Below are positions 1 to 7,853 of a stretch of 31,500 bases of DNA, piece after piece; within the stretch, counting starts at the first letter, position 1, and each line of letters begins with the position of its first letter. The translations under genes and the position numbers were made by a program. This DNA is from JAENVU01 sp964544295 (GTDB lineage: Bacteria; Actinomycetota; Acidimicrobiia; IMCC26256; JAENVU01). Location: positions 1 through 31,500 of the forward strand of contig CAZJBJ010000029.1 of the NCBI GenBank assembly GCA_964544295.1, given 5' to 3'. Below the pieces are notes generated by a model, which did not search any database, was not told the DNA's origin, and saw nothing but the letters and a program-made list of their open reading frames with translations.

Positions 1-939
1 GTACGGCCTCCAGGTCACGACGGCATTCGTGAGCGAGTCGATGACGAGTTCGAGGAAGCGCCCGGCGGTGATGGTGGTCTCGGCGGAACGCACGAGATGC
101 AGGGCCGGGCTCAGGCTGGTCACGCCGTCGAACGTCCAGTGGCCCGGACCGCGGTCCTCGCGGGTGAGTCGGGACGCGAGGTCGGCGAGGTCGACGCGTG
201 GACGCGGGCGCCGACTCGTGAGATGCACCCACGTCTCGTACCGGTATTCGAACCTGGGCGCGTGCGGCCCGATCGTGACCACCGCCAGGTGCTCCGTCGC
301 GTTGTTGACCGCCATCGGGTGGGCCGCGCCCGTCCGCGTCGTCGTGAACTGATGCACCGTCCGCTCGGCCCACTCGGGCGGCACACTCACGATCGCGAGG
401 TCGAGGTCCGGTCGCGACCCGATGCCGATCTCGCCGGAGGCGATCGCCTGTTCCGTCGCCGCGATGTGGGCGTCCTCGTCGGTCCAGAGCGCCTCGTAGC
501 GATCGACGTGGTCCACGATGTCGACGAGCTGGGGCAGCACGTCGTCGTAGGGATCGCCCGCCGCCCGGTTGCCCAGTTCGGCCAGCGTGATCGCGGCGCG
601 TGCCGCGTCCCGATGGTGGAAGCGACTGAAGTCGCCGGCGCGCGCCACGTCGATCATGCGGTCCCGCCGAGTCCGCGCCGCGTCGGGGTCGGTGAGCGCG
701 AAGATCGAGATCAGGCCGTCCTGGTCGAAGTGATTGTTCGTCACGTACGGCAGGTCGACGTGCAACTCCGGATGGTCCAGGTAATTGAAGGCGATCTCGG
801 CCGAGAGGTCGGCGCGCAGCACGTCGGGGGTCGGCGCGCCGGGCCAGTGGGACAACACGAGGCCACTGCCGGCCTGCGCCGCGCCGTCGACGACGACGTG
901 GGGGATGCCCGTCAGCTCGTTGTACGCGCGGTACTCCAT
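1..939 (-). CDS. Hypothetical protein, possibly DUF6687-like (3' end outside window)
   Basis: An uninterrupted reading frame runs leftward from an ATG at 939 to the edge, giving 313 residues with no stop, so the C-terminus is missing. Reading it by eye shows a soluble acidic protein with no signal peptide or membrane segment. A striking motif NNHFDQDGL lies near residues 67-75, followed by ISIFAL. The combination of a conserved Asn/His/Asp cluster with a following Gly resembles, from memory only, the family DUF6687, whose function is unknown; an enzyme active site is possible but unproven. A TAGGTT -10-like box sits 6 nt before the ATG, which supports this start and suggests a leaderless message. 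It lies 65 bp downstream of purE on the same strand but probably has its own promoter. Codon use matches the neighbouring genes. Confidence 0.75.
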   Translation of the reverse strand, partial: MEYRAYNELTGIPHVVVDGAAQAGSGLVLSHWPGAPTPDVLRADLSAEIAFNYLDHPELHVDLPYVTNNHFDQDGLISIFALTDPDAARTRRDRMIDVARAGDFSRFHHRDAARAAITLAELGNRAAGDPYDDVLPQLVDIVDHVDRYEALWTDEDAHIAATEQAIASGEIGIGSRPDLDLAIVSVPPEWAERTVHQFTTTRTGAAHPMAVNNATEHLAVVTIGPHAPRFEYRYETWVHLTSRRPRPRVDLADLASRLTREDRGPGHWTFDGVTSLSPALHLVRSAETTITAGRFLELVIDSLTNAVVTWRPY

Positions 940-945
940 GCGCCG

Positions 946-951
946 AACCTA
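946..951 (-). promoter_or_regulatory. -10 box of a probable leaderless promoter for the left-edge gene
   Basis: On the minus strand TAGGTT is followed by six bases and then the ATG at 939. The actinobacterial TAnnnT consensus at this distance puts the transcript start on or next to the start codon. A TTGACC that could serve as a -35 lies 19 bp upstream, slightly longer than the ideal spacing. Confidence 0.4.
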
Positions 952-1004
952 CGGGTTGAAGCCGACTTCAGGTCAAGGCCGAAGCCACCTGATGTGACAT
1001 GCGG

Positions 1005-1496
1005 CTACGGCTGGAGCTTCGCGTCCTTCTCGCGGACGATGCGGTCGAGGTCGGCCTGATAGGCCTCCATGCGCGACCGGAGGTCCGGGTCGGTCACCGC
1101 GAGGATGCGCACGGCGAGCAGGCCGGCGTTCGCCGCGTTGCCGACGGCGACGGTGGCGACCGGGATGCCCTTGGGCATCTGCACGATCGACAGCATCGAG
1201 TCCAGGCCGTCGAGGTGCGCGAGCGGGACCGGAACCCCGATCACCGGCAGCGTGGTCATCGACGCCGTCATGCCCGGCAGGTGGGCGGCACCACCCGCCC
1301 CGGCGATGATGACCCCGAGGCCGCGGTCGGCGGCGCCCCGTGCGTATTCGACCATGACGTCGGGCGTGCGATGGGCCGACACGATCCGCACCTCGTGGGC
1401 CACGCCGAACTCGGTGAGGACGTCGATCGCGGCCTGCATCACCGGCAGGTCGCTGTCGCTCCCCATGATCACCCCGACGAGCGGACTACTGCCCAC
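1005..1496 (-). CDS. purE: N5-carboxyaminoimidazole ribonucleotide mutase (PurE)
   Basis: This is the class I PurE enzyme, which moves the carboxyl group of N5-CAIR to C4 to form CAIR in de novo purine synthesis in the cytoplasm. The signatures are clear: GVIMGSDSDLP at the N-terminus (phosphate and nucleotide loop), SAHRTPD (carrying the catalytic His) and GAGGAAHLPGM. The frame stays open up to an ATG at 1583, but that would add 29 low-complexity residues. A GTG at 1496, with GGGAG five bases before it, gives 163 residues, the usual PurE length, so it was chosen; GTG at 1502 or 1508 are alternatives. PurK, the usual partner that makes N5-CAIR, is not in the window. The nitronate monooxygenase-like gene diverges from it about 140 bp away. 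Confidence 0.93.
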   Translation of the reverse strand: MGSSPLVGVIMGSDSDLPVMQAAIDVLTEFGVAHEVRIVSAHRTPDVMVEYARGAADRGLGVIIAGAGGAAHLPGMTASMTTLPVIGVPVPLAHLDGLDSMLSIVQMPKGIPVATVAVGNAANAGLLAVRILAVTDPDLRSRMEAYQADLDRIVREKDAKLQP

Positions 1497-1620
1497 CTGC
1501 ACTCCCACTCTTGGCCCTACGGGCCGGGCCGTTCGGGCCCCGCTCGGCGCGTACGGGTGACCCGGATCGGATTGGCGCCTCACTCACGTGGCGACGTTAG
1601 CCTCACGGCTCCCGAGTCCT

Positions 1621-1627
1621 GGAGAGG
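1621..1627 (+). promoter_or_regulatory. Ribosome binding site of the nitronate monooxygenase-like gene
   Basis: GGAGAGG lies 7 nt before the ATG at 1635. It fixes that start although the frame is open far upstream, through the purE antisense region. Confidence 0.6.
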
Positions 1628-1634
1628 GTTGACG

Positions 1635-2600
1635 ATGCAGACGCGACTGACCGATGTGTTGGGGATCGAGCACCCGGTGATGCTCGCCGGCATGGGCGGC
1701 GTGTCATACGCGGCACTCGTCGCCGCGGTGTCCGAGGCCGGAGGGTTCGGCTGCTTCGGCGCGTCGACCATGTCCAGTGAGGAGATGGTCGACCAGATCC
1801 GCACGGCCAAGTCGATGACTTCCAAACCGCTCGGTGTCGACCTACTCACCGCGATGCCCGACCGGCTGATGACCGACGTCGAAGCGCTGATTCGCGAGGG
1901 TGCGTCGGTCTTCGCCGCCGGGCTCGGCGTCCCGCGCGACGTCATCACGCTCTGCCATGACCACAACGTGCTGGTGCTCTCGATGTGCGGCAAGGTCCGT
2001 CACGCCGTCGCCGCGGTCGAAGCCGGGTGCGACATCGTCGTGGCGCAGGGCACCGAGGCCGGCGGTCACACCGGCCAGGTCGCGACGATGCCGCTCGTGC
2101 CCCAGGTGGTCGACGCGGTCGGTGACCGCGTGCCGGTCGTCGCCGCGGGCGGGATCTTCGACGGTCGCGGTCTGGCGGCTGCGCTCGCGCTCGGGGCCGA
2201 CGGCGTGTGGGTCGGTACCCGCTTCATCGCCACGCCCGAGGCGCGCTCGGCCCCCGGGTACAAGGACGCGCTGCTGCGCACCGCCGAGGACGGCACGAGC
2301 ATCTCGCGCGCGTTCACCGGGAAGACCCTCCGCGCCGTAGCCAACGACACCACGCGCTACTTCGACGCCCACCCGGACGAGCTGGTCCCGTTCCCCGAGA
2401 TGATGATGAAGTCGATGTCCGGCGGTTGGATGCACCTCGGGGCCGACGAGAACACACCAGGCGTGGACCCCGACCGGGAGTGCTACCCGGCCGGCCAGGG
2501 CGTCGGCGCCATCCACGAACTCATCCCGGCCGGCGACATCGTGCGCAGCATCGTCGCCGAGGCCGAGCAGAGCCTCGACCGGCTCATGACCCTGCGCTGA
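1635..2600 (+). CDS. Nitronate monooxygenase / 2-nitropropane dioxygenase family flavoprotein
   Basis: A 321-residue FMN-binding TIM-barrel protein. The N-terminus (LGIEHPVMLAGMGG) and the block GTEAGGHTG (about 139-147, with the family's catalytic-type His at 145) are typical of nitronate monooxygenases and the related FabK enoyl-ACP reductases. AAGGIFDGRGLAAALALGAD and GVWVGTRF (about 171-197) form the FMN phosphate-binding end of the barrel. Family members oxidise alkyl nitronates to carbonyl compounds, but many actinobacterial copies have unknown substrates and the sequence alone does not decide between NMO and FabK-like activity. The start at 1635 has a good ribosome binding site. The gene stands alone, diverges from purE and converges on gmd, with a hairpin between the two stops. 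Confidence 0.88.
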   Translation: MQTRLTDVLGIEHPVMLAGMGGVSYAALVAAVSEAGGFGCFGASTMSSEEMVDQIRTAKSMTSKPLGVDLLTAMPDRLMTDVEALIREGASVFAAGLGVPRDVITLCHDHNVLVLSMCGKVRHAVAAVEAGCDIVVAQGTEAGGHTGQVATMPLVPQVVDAVGDRVPVVAAGGIFDGRGLAAALALGADGVWVGTRFIATPEARSAPGYKDALLRTAEDGTSISRAFTGKTLRAVANDTTRYFDAHPDELVPFPEMMMKSMSGGWMHLGADENTPGVDPDRECYPAGQGVGAIHELIPAGDIVRSIVAEAEQSLDRLMTLR

Positions 2601-2633
2601 TCACCGCTCGGCGCAGCGCGAACTGCGCGACCG

Positions 2634-2672
2634 ATGTGCGCGCAGCCACCGCCTGGGTGTCGCTGCGCACAT
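2634..2672. terminator. Hairpin between convergent genes, possible bidirectional terminator
   Basis: The arm at 2634-2646 and the arm at 2662-2672 are complementary over 11 bases (ATGTGCGC and AGC, with a two-base bulge). The loop holds a further CACC/GGTG pairing. It fills most of the 82-bp gap between two converging stop codons. There is no T-run on either strand, so termination is inferred from position and stem strength. A smaller stem, GCGCAG/CTGCGC, lies at 2611-2628. Confidence 0.45.
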
Positions 2673-2682
2673 TGGTCGGCGG

Positions 2683-3678
2683 TCAGCGGCGGCCGGAGTC
2701 GAGGACCGCTTGTTCGTGCTTGAGGTCGGCCTCGTACATGCGGGCGACGAGTTCCTCGAAGTTCACCTTCGGGGACCAGCCCAACTTCTCGCGCGCCTTG
2801 GTCGCGTCGCCGAGGAGCAGGTCGACCTCGGCGGGACGGTCGAAGCGGGTGTCGTGGCTGACGTAGGGCTCCCAGCTGTCGTAGCCCGCGATGCGGAACG
2901 CGACGTCGAGGAACTCGCGGATCGTGTGGGTCTCGCCCGTCGCGATCACGTAATCGTCCGGCTCGGGCTGCTGGAGCATCAGCCACATTGCCTCGACGTA
3001 GTCACCGGCGTAGCCCCAGTCACGGGCCGAATCGAGGTTGCCCAGGCTGATGGTGTCCTGGATGCCGAGCTTGATGCGGGCGAGTGAGTTGGTGATCTTG
3101 CGGGTGACGAACTCGAGCCCGCGCCGTTCGCTCTCGTGGTTGAACAGGATGCCGCTGCTCGCGTGCAGGTCGTAGGACTCGCGGTAGTTGACGGTCATGT
3201 CGTGACCGAACACCTTGGCGACACCGTAGGGAGAACGCGGGTGGAACGGCGTGCTCTCCTTCTGCGGGGTCTCGCGCACCTTCCCGAACATCTCCGACGA
3301 GCTCGCCTGGTAGAAGCGGATCGGGTTGTTCTCGCTGCCGCCGACGATGCGGACCGCCTCGAGCATGCGCAGCACGCCGAGGCCGGTGATCTCCGCGGTG
3401 AGTTCCGCTTGCTTGAACGAGAGCTGCACGAAGCTGATCGCGCCGAGGTTGTAGACCTCGTCCGGCTGGACCTGCTCCACCGCCGCGATCAGCGACGGGA
3501 GGTCGCGCAGGTCACCGCCGACCAGGTCGAGGCCCGGGTTCTCTTCCATGACCAACTGGGCCTTGGGGTTCGCCTGCCCGGCGATCAGGCCGAACACCTG
3601 GTACCCCTTCGACGTCAGGAGCTGGCTCAGATACCGCCCGTCCTGCCCCGTGATGCCCGTGATGAGCGCGCGCTTCAT
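2683..3678 (-). CDS. gmd: GDP-mannose 4,6-dehydratase
   Basis: An extended short-chain dehydrogenase/reductase of 331 residues that converts GDP-D-mannose to GDP-4-keto-6-deoxy-D-mannose with bound NADP(H), the entry point to GDP-fucose, GDP-rhamnose and related surface sugars. The dinucleotide-binding TGITGQDG is at residues 7-14. The catalytic SSSE is at 126-129 and YGVAK (Tyr151, Lys155) completes the active site. NHESERRGLEFVTRKI matches the family-specific substrate and dimer segment. DSARDWGYAGDYVEAMW and the C-terminal RPAEVDLLLGDATKAREKLGW block are also typical. It is somewhat shorter than the E. coli enzyme (about 373). The start has GAGAGGA at good spacing and a TAATAT -10 box upstream. 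No partner reductase or epimerase (such as fcl) is adjacent, so the final sugar cannot be inferred. Confidence 0.94.
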   Translation of the reverse strand: MKRALITGITGQDGRYLSQLLTSKGYQVFGLIAGQANPKAQLVMEENPGLDLVGGDLRDLPSLIAAVEQVQPDEVYNLGAISFVQLSFKQAELTAEITGLGVLRMLEAVRIVGGSENNPIRFYQASSSEMFGKVRETPQKESTPFHPRSPYGVAKVFGHDMTVNYRESYDLHASSGILFNHESERRGLEFVTRKITNSLARIKLGIQDTISLGNLDSARDWGYAGDYVEAMWLMLQQPEPDDYVIATGETHTIREFLDVAFRIAGYDSWEPYVSHDTRFDRPAEVDLLLGDATKAREKLGWSPKVNFEELVARMYEADLKHEQAVLDSGRR

Positions 3679-3708
3679 GCGTTCCTCTCGCCTGCGTGGG
3701 ATCGGTGG

Positions 3709-3714
3709 ATATTA
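3709..3714 (-). promoter_or_regulatory. -10 box for gmd
   Basis: TAATAT on the minus strand lies about 30 nt upstream of the gmd ATG and overlaps the TAA stop of the upstream DUF3151 gene. It suggests that gmd has its own promoter as well as any read-through. No convincing -35 was found. Confidence 0.4.
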
Positions 3715-4158
3715 GCCCTGAGTGGCCGAAAACCCGGAAGGGTCGAGCTGAACGAGAAACTCGGCACACCGCTGCGCCTCGTCGGTCTCGCCGATCGTCT
3801 CGGCGACGCGGCGCAGCCCGTCGAGGGCGGTCAGGAACCCCCGGTTCTCGGGGTGGGATCCCCGGACGTAGCCGGAACCCCGCCAGCCGGACTGGCGCAG
3901 CTGATCCAACCCGCGGTGATAGCCGACGCGGTAGTAGGCGTACGCCTCGATGTCGTCCCGGGCGTTGTCGCCGAGCGCGGCCCACGCGGTGCAGCAGCGG
4001 GGTCGGGACGCGGCGATGGCGCGCAGCTGGGCGCGCCGTGCCGCGACGTCGGGGTCGGCGGCTGCCGCCGCCAGCGCGGCGAGGACGTCACTCGGTTCGG
4101 GCGGGAGCACGGTCTCGGGCGGTCCACCACGGTGGAGGCCGATGGGTTGGTCGGTCAT
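3712..4158 (-). CDS. DUF3151 family protein
   Basis: A 148-residue soluble protein of the actinobacterial family DUF3151, function unknown. Recognisable features are the N-terminal LPPEPSDVLAALAAA segment and the conserved centre with WAALGDNA, EAYAYYRVGYHRGLDQLR and SGWRGSGYVRGSHPENRGFL, followed by a helical C-terminus. The pattern of short helical pairs is TPR-like, but this is an impression rather than a domain hit. The frame is open to 4221, but the ATG at 4158 is preferred: it matches the family length, and a TACATT box lies exactly 6 nt before it. It diverges from the phosphatase/DUF3090/SCO1664 operon across 53 bp, and gmd follows 33 bp downstream. Confidence 0.85.
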   Translation of the reverse strand: MTDQPIGLHRGGPPETVLPPEPSDVLAALAAAAADPDVAARRAQLRAIAASRPRCCTAWAALGDNARDDIEAYAYYRVGYHRGLDQLRQSGWRGSGYVRGSHPENRGFLTALDGLRRVAETIGETDEAQRCAEFLVQLDPSGFSATQG

Positions 4159-4164
4159 CGTCGC

Positions 4165-4170
4165 AATGTA
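4165..4170 (-). promoter_or_regulatory. -10 box of a probable leaderless promoter for DUF3151
   Basis: TACATT on the minus strand ends six bases before the ATG at 4158. There is no ribosome binding site in the gap, so a leaderless transcript is the simplest reading. Confidence 0.4.
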
Positions 4171-4198
4171 CCGGTGAACGCTCCCCGAACCGCACCGG

Positions 4199-4204
4199 TA
4201 CGAT
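4199..4204 (+). promoter_or_regulatory. -10 box of a probable leaderless promoter for the phosphatase operon
   Basis: TACGAT ends seven bases before the GTG at 4212, with no Shine-Dalgarno sequence between them. It sits back to back with the DUF3151 -10 box in the same 53-bp divergent gap. Confidence 0.4.
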
Positions 4205-4211
4205 CGGGCCC

Positions 4212-4898
4212 GTGACCTCACCGACGACGCTCATCCTGGTTCGCCACGCGGTCACGGCCGAGACAGGTCCCAAACTCTCGGGTCGCGCGCCGGGCATCGA
4301 CCTGTCCGAACTCGGCAACGAGCAGGCGCGCACCACCGCGGCCCGCTTGGCCGAGCTGCCGATCGCGGCGATCTACGCGAGCCCGATCGAGCGGACGCAG
4401 CAGACGGCCGCCCACATCGCGGCGCACCATGATGTCCCGGTCCGGACCCACGCCGGTGTGATCGAAGCCGAGTACGGCGACTGGACCGGCGGTGAGATCG
4501 CGGAGCTGGCCAAGACCGACCTCTGGAAGACGGTGCAGCGCGCGCCGTCCCGGGCGCGGTTTCCCAACGGCGAGTCGATCGCCGAGATGCAGTCGCGCAT
4601 GGTCACCGCCCTCGAAGCGGTGGTGGCCGAACACCCGGGTTCGATCGTCGTCGTCGTCTCGCATGCCGATCCGATCAAGGCCGCGATCGCACACTTCACC
4701 GGCGTACATCTCGACCTGTTCCAACGCATCCACGTGTCGCCCGCCTCGGTCACGGTGTTCGTGCTCGGTGAGCACGGCGCCATGCTGATGAAGTGCAACG
4801 ACACCGGATCGTTGTCCGAGTTCATCCCCGCGCCGGCCGAATCCGACGGAGAGACCGCGGCCGAGCCCGTCGCGGCGACCGGGTCGGTCGACTCGTGA
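4212..4898 (+). CDS. Histidine phosphatase superfamily protein, MSMEG_4193 type (putative phosphomutase)
   Basis: A 228-residue member of the phosphoglycerate-mutase-like histidine phosphatases. The catalytic phospho-acceptor motif appears as LVRHAVT (Arg11, His12) near the N-terminus. IYASPIERTQQTA supplies the phosphate-binding arginine, EAEYGDWTG the acidic residue and VVVSHADPIKAA the second catalytic histidine. The C-terminus ends in an acidic, alanine-rich tail. In mycobacteria and many other actinobacteria this subfamily (MSMEG_4193) sits next to DUF3090 and SCO1664-type genes, exactly as here, but its substrate is not known. The GTG at 4212 has no ribosome binding site but has a -10 box 7 nt upstream. 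Its TGA overlaps the next gene's GTG (GTGA), so translation is probably coupled. Confidence 0.88.
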   Translation: MTSPTTLILVRHAVTAETGPKLSGRAPGIDLSELGNEQARTTAARLAELPIAAIYASPIERTQQTAAHIAAHHDVPVRTHAGVIEAEYGDWTGGEIAELAKTDLWKTVQRAPSRARFPNGESIAEMQSRMVTALEAVVAEHPGSIVVVVSHADPIKAAIAHFTGVHLDLFQRIHVSPASVTVFVLGEHGAMLMKCNDTGSLSEFIPAPAESDGETAAEPVAATGSVDS

Positions 4899-5422
4899 AC
4901 ATCATCGAGTTCGACGACGTCGACTCGCTCGGCGCGGGCGCGATCGGCGAACCCGGCCAACGGGTCTTCTACATCCAGGCCGACAAGCAGGGCAGCCGGC
5001 TGACGGTGCTGGTCGAGAAGGAGCAGGTCGCACTCCTCGCGCAGGAAGCGGTGACGTTCCTCGATCGGATCGCCCTCGATCACCCCGAGCCGCCGGGCGA
5101 GAGCATCGTGATGCATCCGAGCGCGGCGGGCGTCTCCGAGCCGGCGGTGCCGCTGTTCCGGGCGCGCATGATCGGGCTCGGCTACGAGCCCGACCGCGGT
5201 CTGGTGCTCATCGAGCTCCGCGAACACGCCGAACCCGAGGACGACGAGGAACCGAGCGAGGACGAGCCCGACGGGTACGTCGCCCGGATCTTCGCGAGTC
5301 GGGCGCAGGTGCGGGCGATGGCCGCGCGGGGCACCGACGCCGTGGCCGGCGGCCGGCCGACGTGTCAGCTCTGCGAGTTCCCGATGGACCCGTCGGGTCA
5401 CATCTGCCCACGGTGGAACTGA
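4895..5422 (+). CDS. DUF3090 family protein with C-terminal Cys/His knuckle
   Basis: A 175-residue protein of the actinobacterial family DUF3090, function unknown. After a short N-terminus (IIEFDDVDSLGAGAIG) it has GQRVFYIQAD and TVLVEKEQVALLAQ, then an acidic linker (about residues 110-125) and a final CQLCEFPMDPSGHICPRWN. The cysteines at 157, 160 and 171 and the histidine at 169 look like a zinc-binding knuckle; this is inferred from spacing. The GTG start overlaps the stop of the phosphatase gene by 3 bases, and its own 3' end overlaps the start of the SCO1664-type gene by about 10 bases. Such tight overlap points to a three-gene operon whose products work together, possibly in one complex. 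Confidence 0.87.
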   Translation: MNIIEFDDVDSLGAGAIGEPGQRVFYIQADKQGSRLTVLVEKEQVALLAQEAVTFLDRIALDHPEPPGESIVMHPSAAGVSEPAVPLFRARMIGLGYEPDRGLVLIELREHAEPEDDEEPSEDEPDGYVARIFASRAQVRAMAARGTDAVAGGRPTCQLCEFPMDPSGHICPRWN

Positions 5423-6132
5423 CCCCCGAGGCGTACCGCGAGCTGCTCGCTCGCGGTGACATCGACGTCGTGGGCAGGGTGGCGTGGTCCTCCAACGCGG
5501 CGTTGCTGGTGACCGTCGAACACGATGGCGTGCAGACCCTCGCGGTCTACAAACCCGAGCAGGGCGAGCGGCCGTTGTGGGACTTCCCCGACGGCACCCT
5601 GTGTCGACGGGAGGTCGCGGCCTACCAACTCAGTGAGGCGTTGGGGTGGGGGATCGTGCCTGTCACCGTGTTGCGCGACGGGCCCTTCGGGGTCGGTTCG
5701 CTCCAGCGGTTCGTGGACCACGATCCCGACGAGCACTACTTCACGTTGCTGGAAGATCACGTCGAGGACTTCCTGCGGTTCGCGGTGTTCGACGTGATCG
5801 CGAACAACGCCGACCGCAAGGGCGGGCACTGTCTGCGCGAGCGGGAGACGTCCCGCATCTACGGCATCGACCACGGCCTCACGTTTCACGTCGGCCCGAA
5901 GCTGCGGACGGTCATCTGGGACTTCGCCGGCGAGTCGGTGCCGCGCCCGCTCCTCGGTGCGGTCGAGCGGTTGTGTGGGGCGTTGGACGGTGCGCTCGGC
6001 GACGAGTTCGGCGGCCTCCTCCACCCGGTGGAGGTGGACGCGATGCGCCGCCGGATCGACGGACTCCTCACCGACCCGCGACTTCCCGCGCCCGACGAGG
6101 GATATCACTCCGTCCCCTGGCCGATGATCTGA
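5413..6132 (+). CDS. SCO1664 family protein (PI3/4-kinase-like fold)
   Basis: A 239-residue protein of the SCO1664 family. It carries kinase-like landmarks seen in PI3/4-kinase and HipA-type folds: a candidate ATP lysine in AVYKPEQGERPLWDFP (Lys47), an acidic residue in the next helix (Glu67), a catalytic-loop-like NNADRKGGH (131-139) and a metal-binding-like GIDHGLTFH (Asp153). Kinase activity is inferred from the motifs; the family's substrate is unknown. The frame opens at 5362, but the GTG at 5413 removes 17 unlikely residues and leaves the usual operon overlap with DUF3090, so it was chosen. A GTPase, ligase or scaffold role cannot be excluded. In mycobacteria mshC (mycothiol synthesis) lies near this triad; here the following gene is instead a convergent acyl-AMP ligase. 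Confidence 0.85.
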   Translation: MELTPEAYRELLARGDIDVVGRVAWSSNAALLVTVEHDGVQTLAVYKPEQGERPLWDFPDGTLCRREVAAYQLSEALGWGIVPVTVLRDGPFGVGSLQRFVDHDPDEHYFTLLEDHVEDFLRFAVFDVIANNADRKGGHCLRERETSRIYGIDHGLTFHVGPKLRTVIWDFAGESVPRPLLGAVERLCGALDGALGDEFGGLLHPVEVDAMRRRIDGLLTDPRLPAPDEGYHSVPWPMI

Positions 6133-6160
6133 CCAGGGCGCACCGAGACCGAAGCCGCAG

Positions 6161-7819
6161 CTACGCGTCCGCGAACACGCCTTCGGCGTACCGGGACCGG
6201 CAGAGGGATCGCTGCAACTTGCCGGACGACGTCTTGGGCAGCGTGCCCGGCGCGACGAGGACCACATCGCCGGGTGGGATGCCGATCGCATGGGTGACGT
6301 GTTCGACGACATCCGCGCGGAGCGGTTCGTGTTCGTCGGCGCGCGTTTCGGCGACGACGACGATCGACTCCCGGCCGCGCCGGCCGGTGGTGCCGAACGC
6401 GATCACGTTGCCGGCGCGCACGCCGGTCGCGCGCGCGGCCGCCCGTTCGACGTCCTCGGGGAACACGTTGCGGCCACCGACGATGATGACGTCCTTGCGC
6501 CGACCGCAGATCACGACCTCGTCGTCGACGAGGTACCCGAGGTCACCGGTGCGCAGCCACCCGTCGGTGATCGTCGCCGCGGTCGCGGCGGGGTTCTTGA
6601 AGTACCCCGGGGTGATCGAGTTGCCGCGCAGTTCGATCTCACCGACTTCCCGGTCGGCGCGCGCCGCGCCGGTGTCCGGGTCGACGATCCGCAGCTCCAG
6701 ACCGTGGAGGACGCGCCCGAGCTTGGGGAGCCGGCGCGCGTTCGGCGCGTCCACCGAAGTCGGCCTCGCCACCTTCTCGGTCTCGAGCGCCTCGCGGTCG
6801 ACGGTGTCGACCGTGAGTCCGTCGCCCGGGGTGGGGAAGCTGATCGCGAGCGTCGCCTCGGCCATGCCGTACACGCAGAACGGGACCGACGCGTCGAGCC
6901 CGAACGGGGCACCCGCCGCGACGAAGGCCTCCACCGAATCCGGGTCAATGGGCTCGGCGCCGTTGAGCGCGAGCCGCCACGGCGAGAGGTCGAGGTCCTG
7001 CGCCCGACGCATCGCTCGCGCCGCGAGCGCGTAGGCGAAGTTCGGCCCGCCGGTCAGGGAACACCGGAACTCCGACATCCACTGCATCCAGCGCAGCGGC
7101 GCGGCCAGGAAGTCCTGCGGACCGGCGAGGACCAGGTCGGTCCCCGTCGTCATCGGGACCCCGAGGAGTCCGATCAGGCCCATGTCGTGGTACAGCGGCA
7201 GCCACGACGCCACCCGGTCGCGGTCGAGGTCCAGCCCGGCACCGGCGACGATCGCGTCGATGTTCGCGGTGACGCAGCGGTGCGGGAGCATGACCCCCTT
7301 GGGGTCCGACGTGCTCCCGCTCGTGAACTGCAGGATCGCGAGCGAATCCGGATCGACCTGCGGGGCCACGTAGTCGGCCGAGGATCGACCGGCGAGCTCG
7401 GAGAAGTCGGTGGCCGCGATGTCGGCCGGGACGAACTCGGCGAGTTGGGGATCCACCAACACGATGCCGATCTCGGCGTTCTCGATCCGCCGCCGCGTCG
7501 CGTCCACGAACTCGTCGATCGAGCCGAGCCGCATCGGGATCGGGAGCATGGCCACGGTCGCGCCCGCGAGCCAGGTGGCCTGGATCGCGGTGACCAGCGC
7601 CCGGGACGTCGGACCAAGGATCCCGACGGTCGTGCCGGGTCCCGCGCCGCGGTCGGTGAGCGCGACGGCCATCGCGCGGGCGTCGTCGTGGAGCACCGAC
7701 CACGGCACCGGCTCGGCGGAATAGCCGGGCCCGTCCATCGCGCCGGTGACGAAGGTGATGGTGGTGGATCTCGTCGCGGCCGCGGCGAGTCGGGGGAGGA
7801 GCGTGTCGGAATCAGTCAT
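6161..7819 (-). CDS. Fatty acyl-AMP ligase (FAAL-type adenylate-forming enzyme)
   Basis: A 552-residue member of the ANL superfamily, which activates a fatty acid with ATP to the acyl-adenylate and, in FAALs, hands it to an acyl carrier protein or polyketide synthase rather than CoA. Motifs in order are the P-loop-like LQFTSGSTSDPKGV, SWLPLYHDMGLIG, the pocket motif SLTGGPNFAYALAAR, YGMAEATLAISFP, WLRTGDLGYLVDDEVVICGR and RRKDVIIVGGRNVFPEDVE. The last is characteristic of FAALs. The final PKTSSGKLQR supplies the catalytic lysine. No acyl carrier protein or PKS lies nearby, so the acceptor is unknown. The frame is open back to 8101, inside nhaA, but MTDSDT at 7819 is the natural start. It lies 34 bp downstream of nhaA on the same strand. 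Confidence 0.9.
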   Translation of the reverse strand: MTDSDTLLPRLAAAATRSTTITFVTGAMDGPGYSAEPVPWSVLHDDARAMAVALTDRGAGPGTTVGILGPTSRALVTAIQATWLAGATVAMLPIPMRLGSIDEFVDATRRRIENAEIGIVLVDPQLAEFVPADIAATDFSELAGRSSADYVAPQVDPDSLAILQFTSGSTSDPKGVMLPHRCVTANIDAIVAGAGLDLDRDRVASWLPLYHDMGLIGLLGVPMTTGTDLVLAGPQDFLAAPLRWMQWMSEFRCSLTGGPNFAYALAARAMRRAQDLDLSPWRLALNGAEPIDPDSVEAFVAAGAPFGLDASVPFCVYGMAEATLAISFPTPGDGLTVDTVDREALETEKVARPTSVDAPNARRLPKLGRVLHGLELRIVDPDTGAARADREVGEIELRGNSITPGYFKNPAATAATITDGWLRTGDLGYLVDDEVVICGRRKDVIIVGGRNVFPEDVERAAARATGVRAGNVIAFGTTGRRGRESIVVVAETRADEHEPLRADVVEHVTHAIGIPPGDVVLVAPGTLPKTSSGKLQRSLCRSRYAEGVFADA

Positions 7820-7853
7820 ACGACCTGCTTGGAGCGGCTGATGACCGAAGACG

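Noticed and set aside
1497..1583. Longer N-terminus for PurE from the ATG at 1583
   Set aside because: It adds 29 low-complexity residues not found in the family. The GTG at 1496 has a ribosome binding site and gives the usual length.
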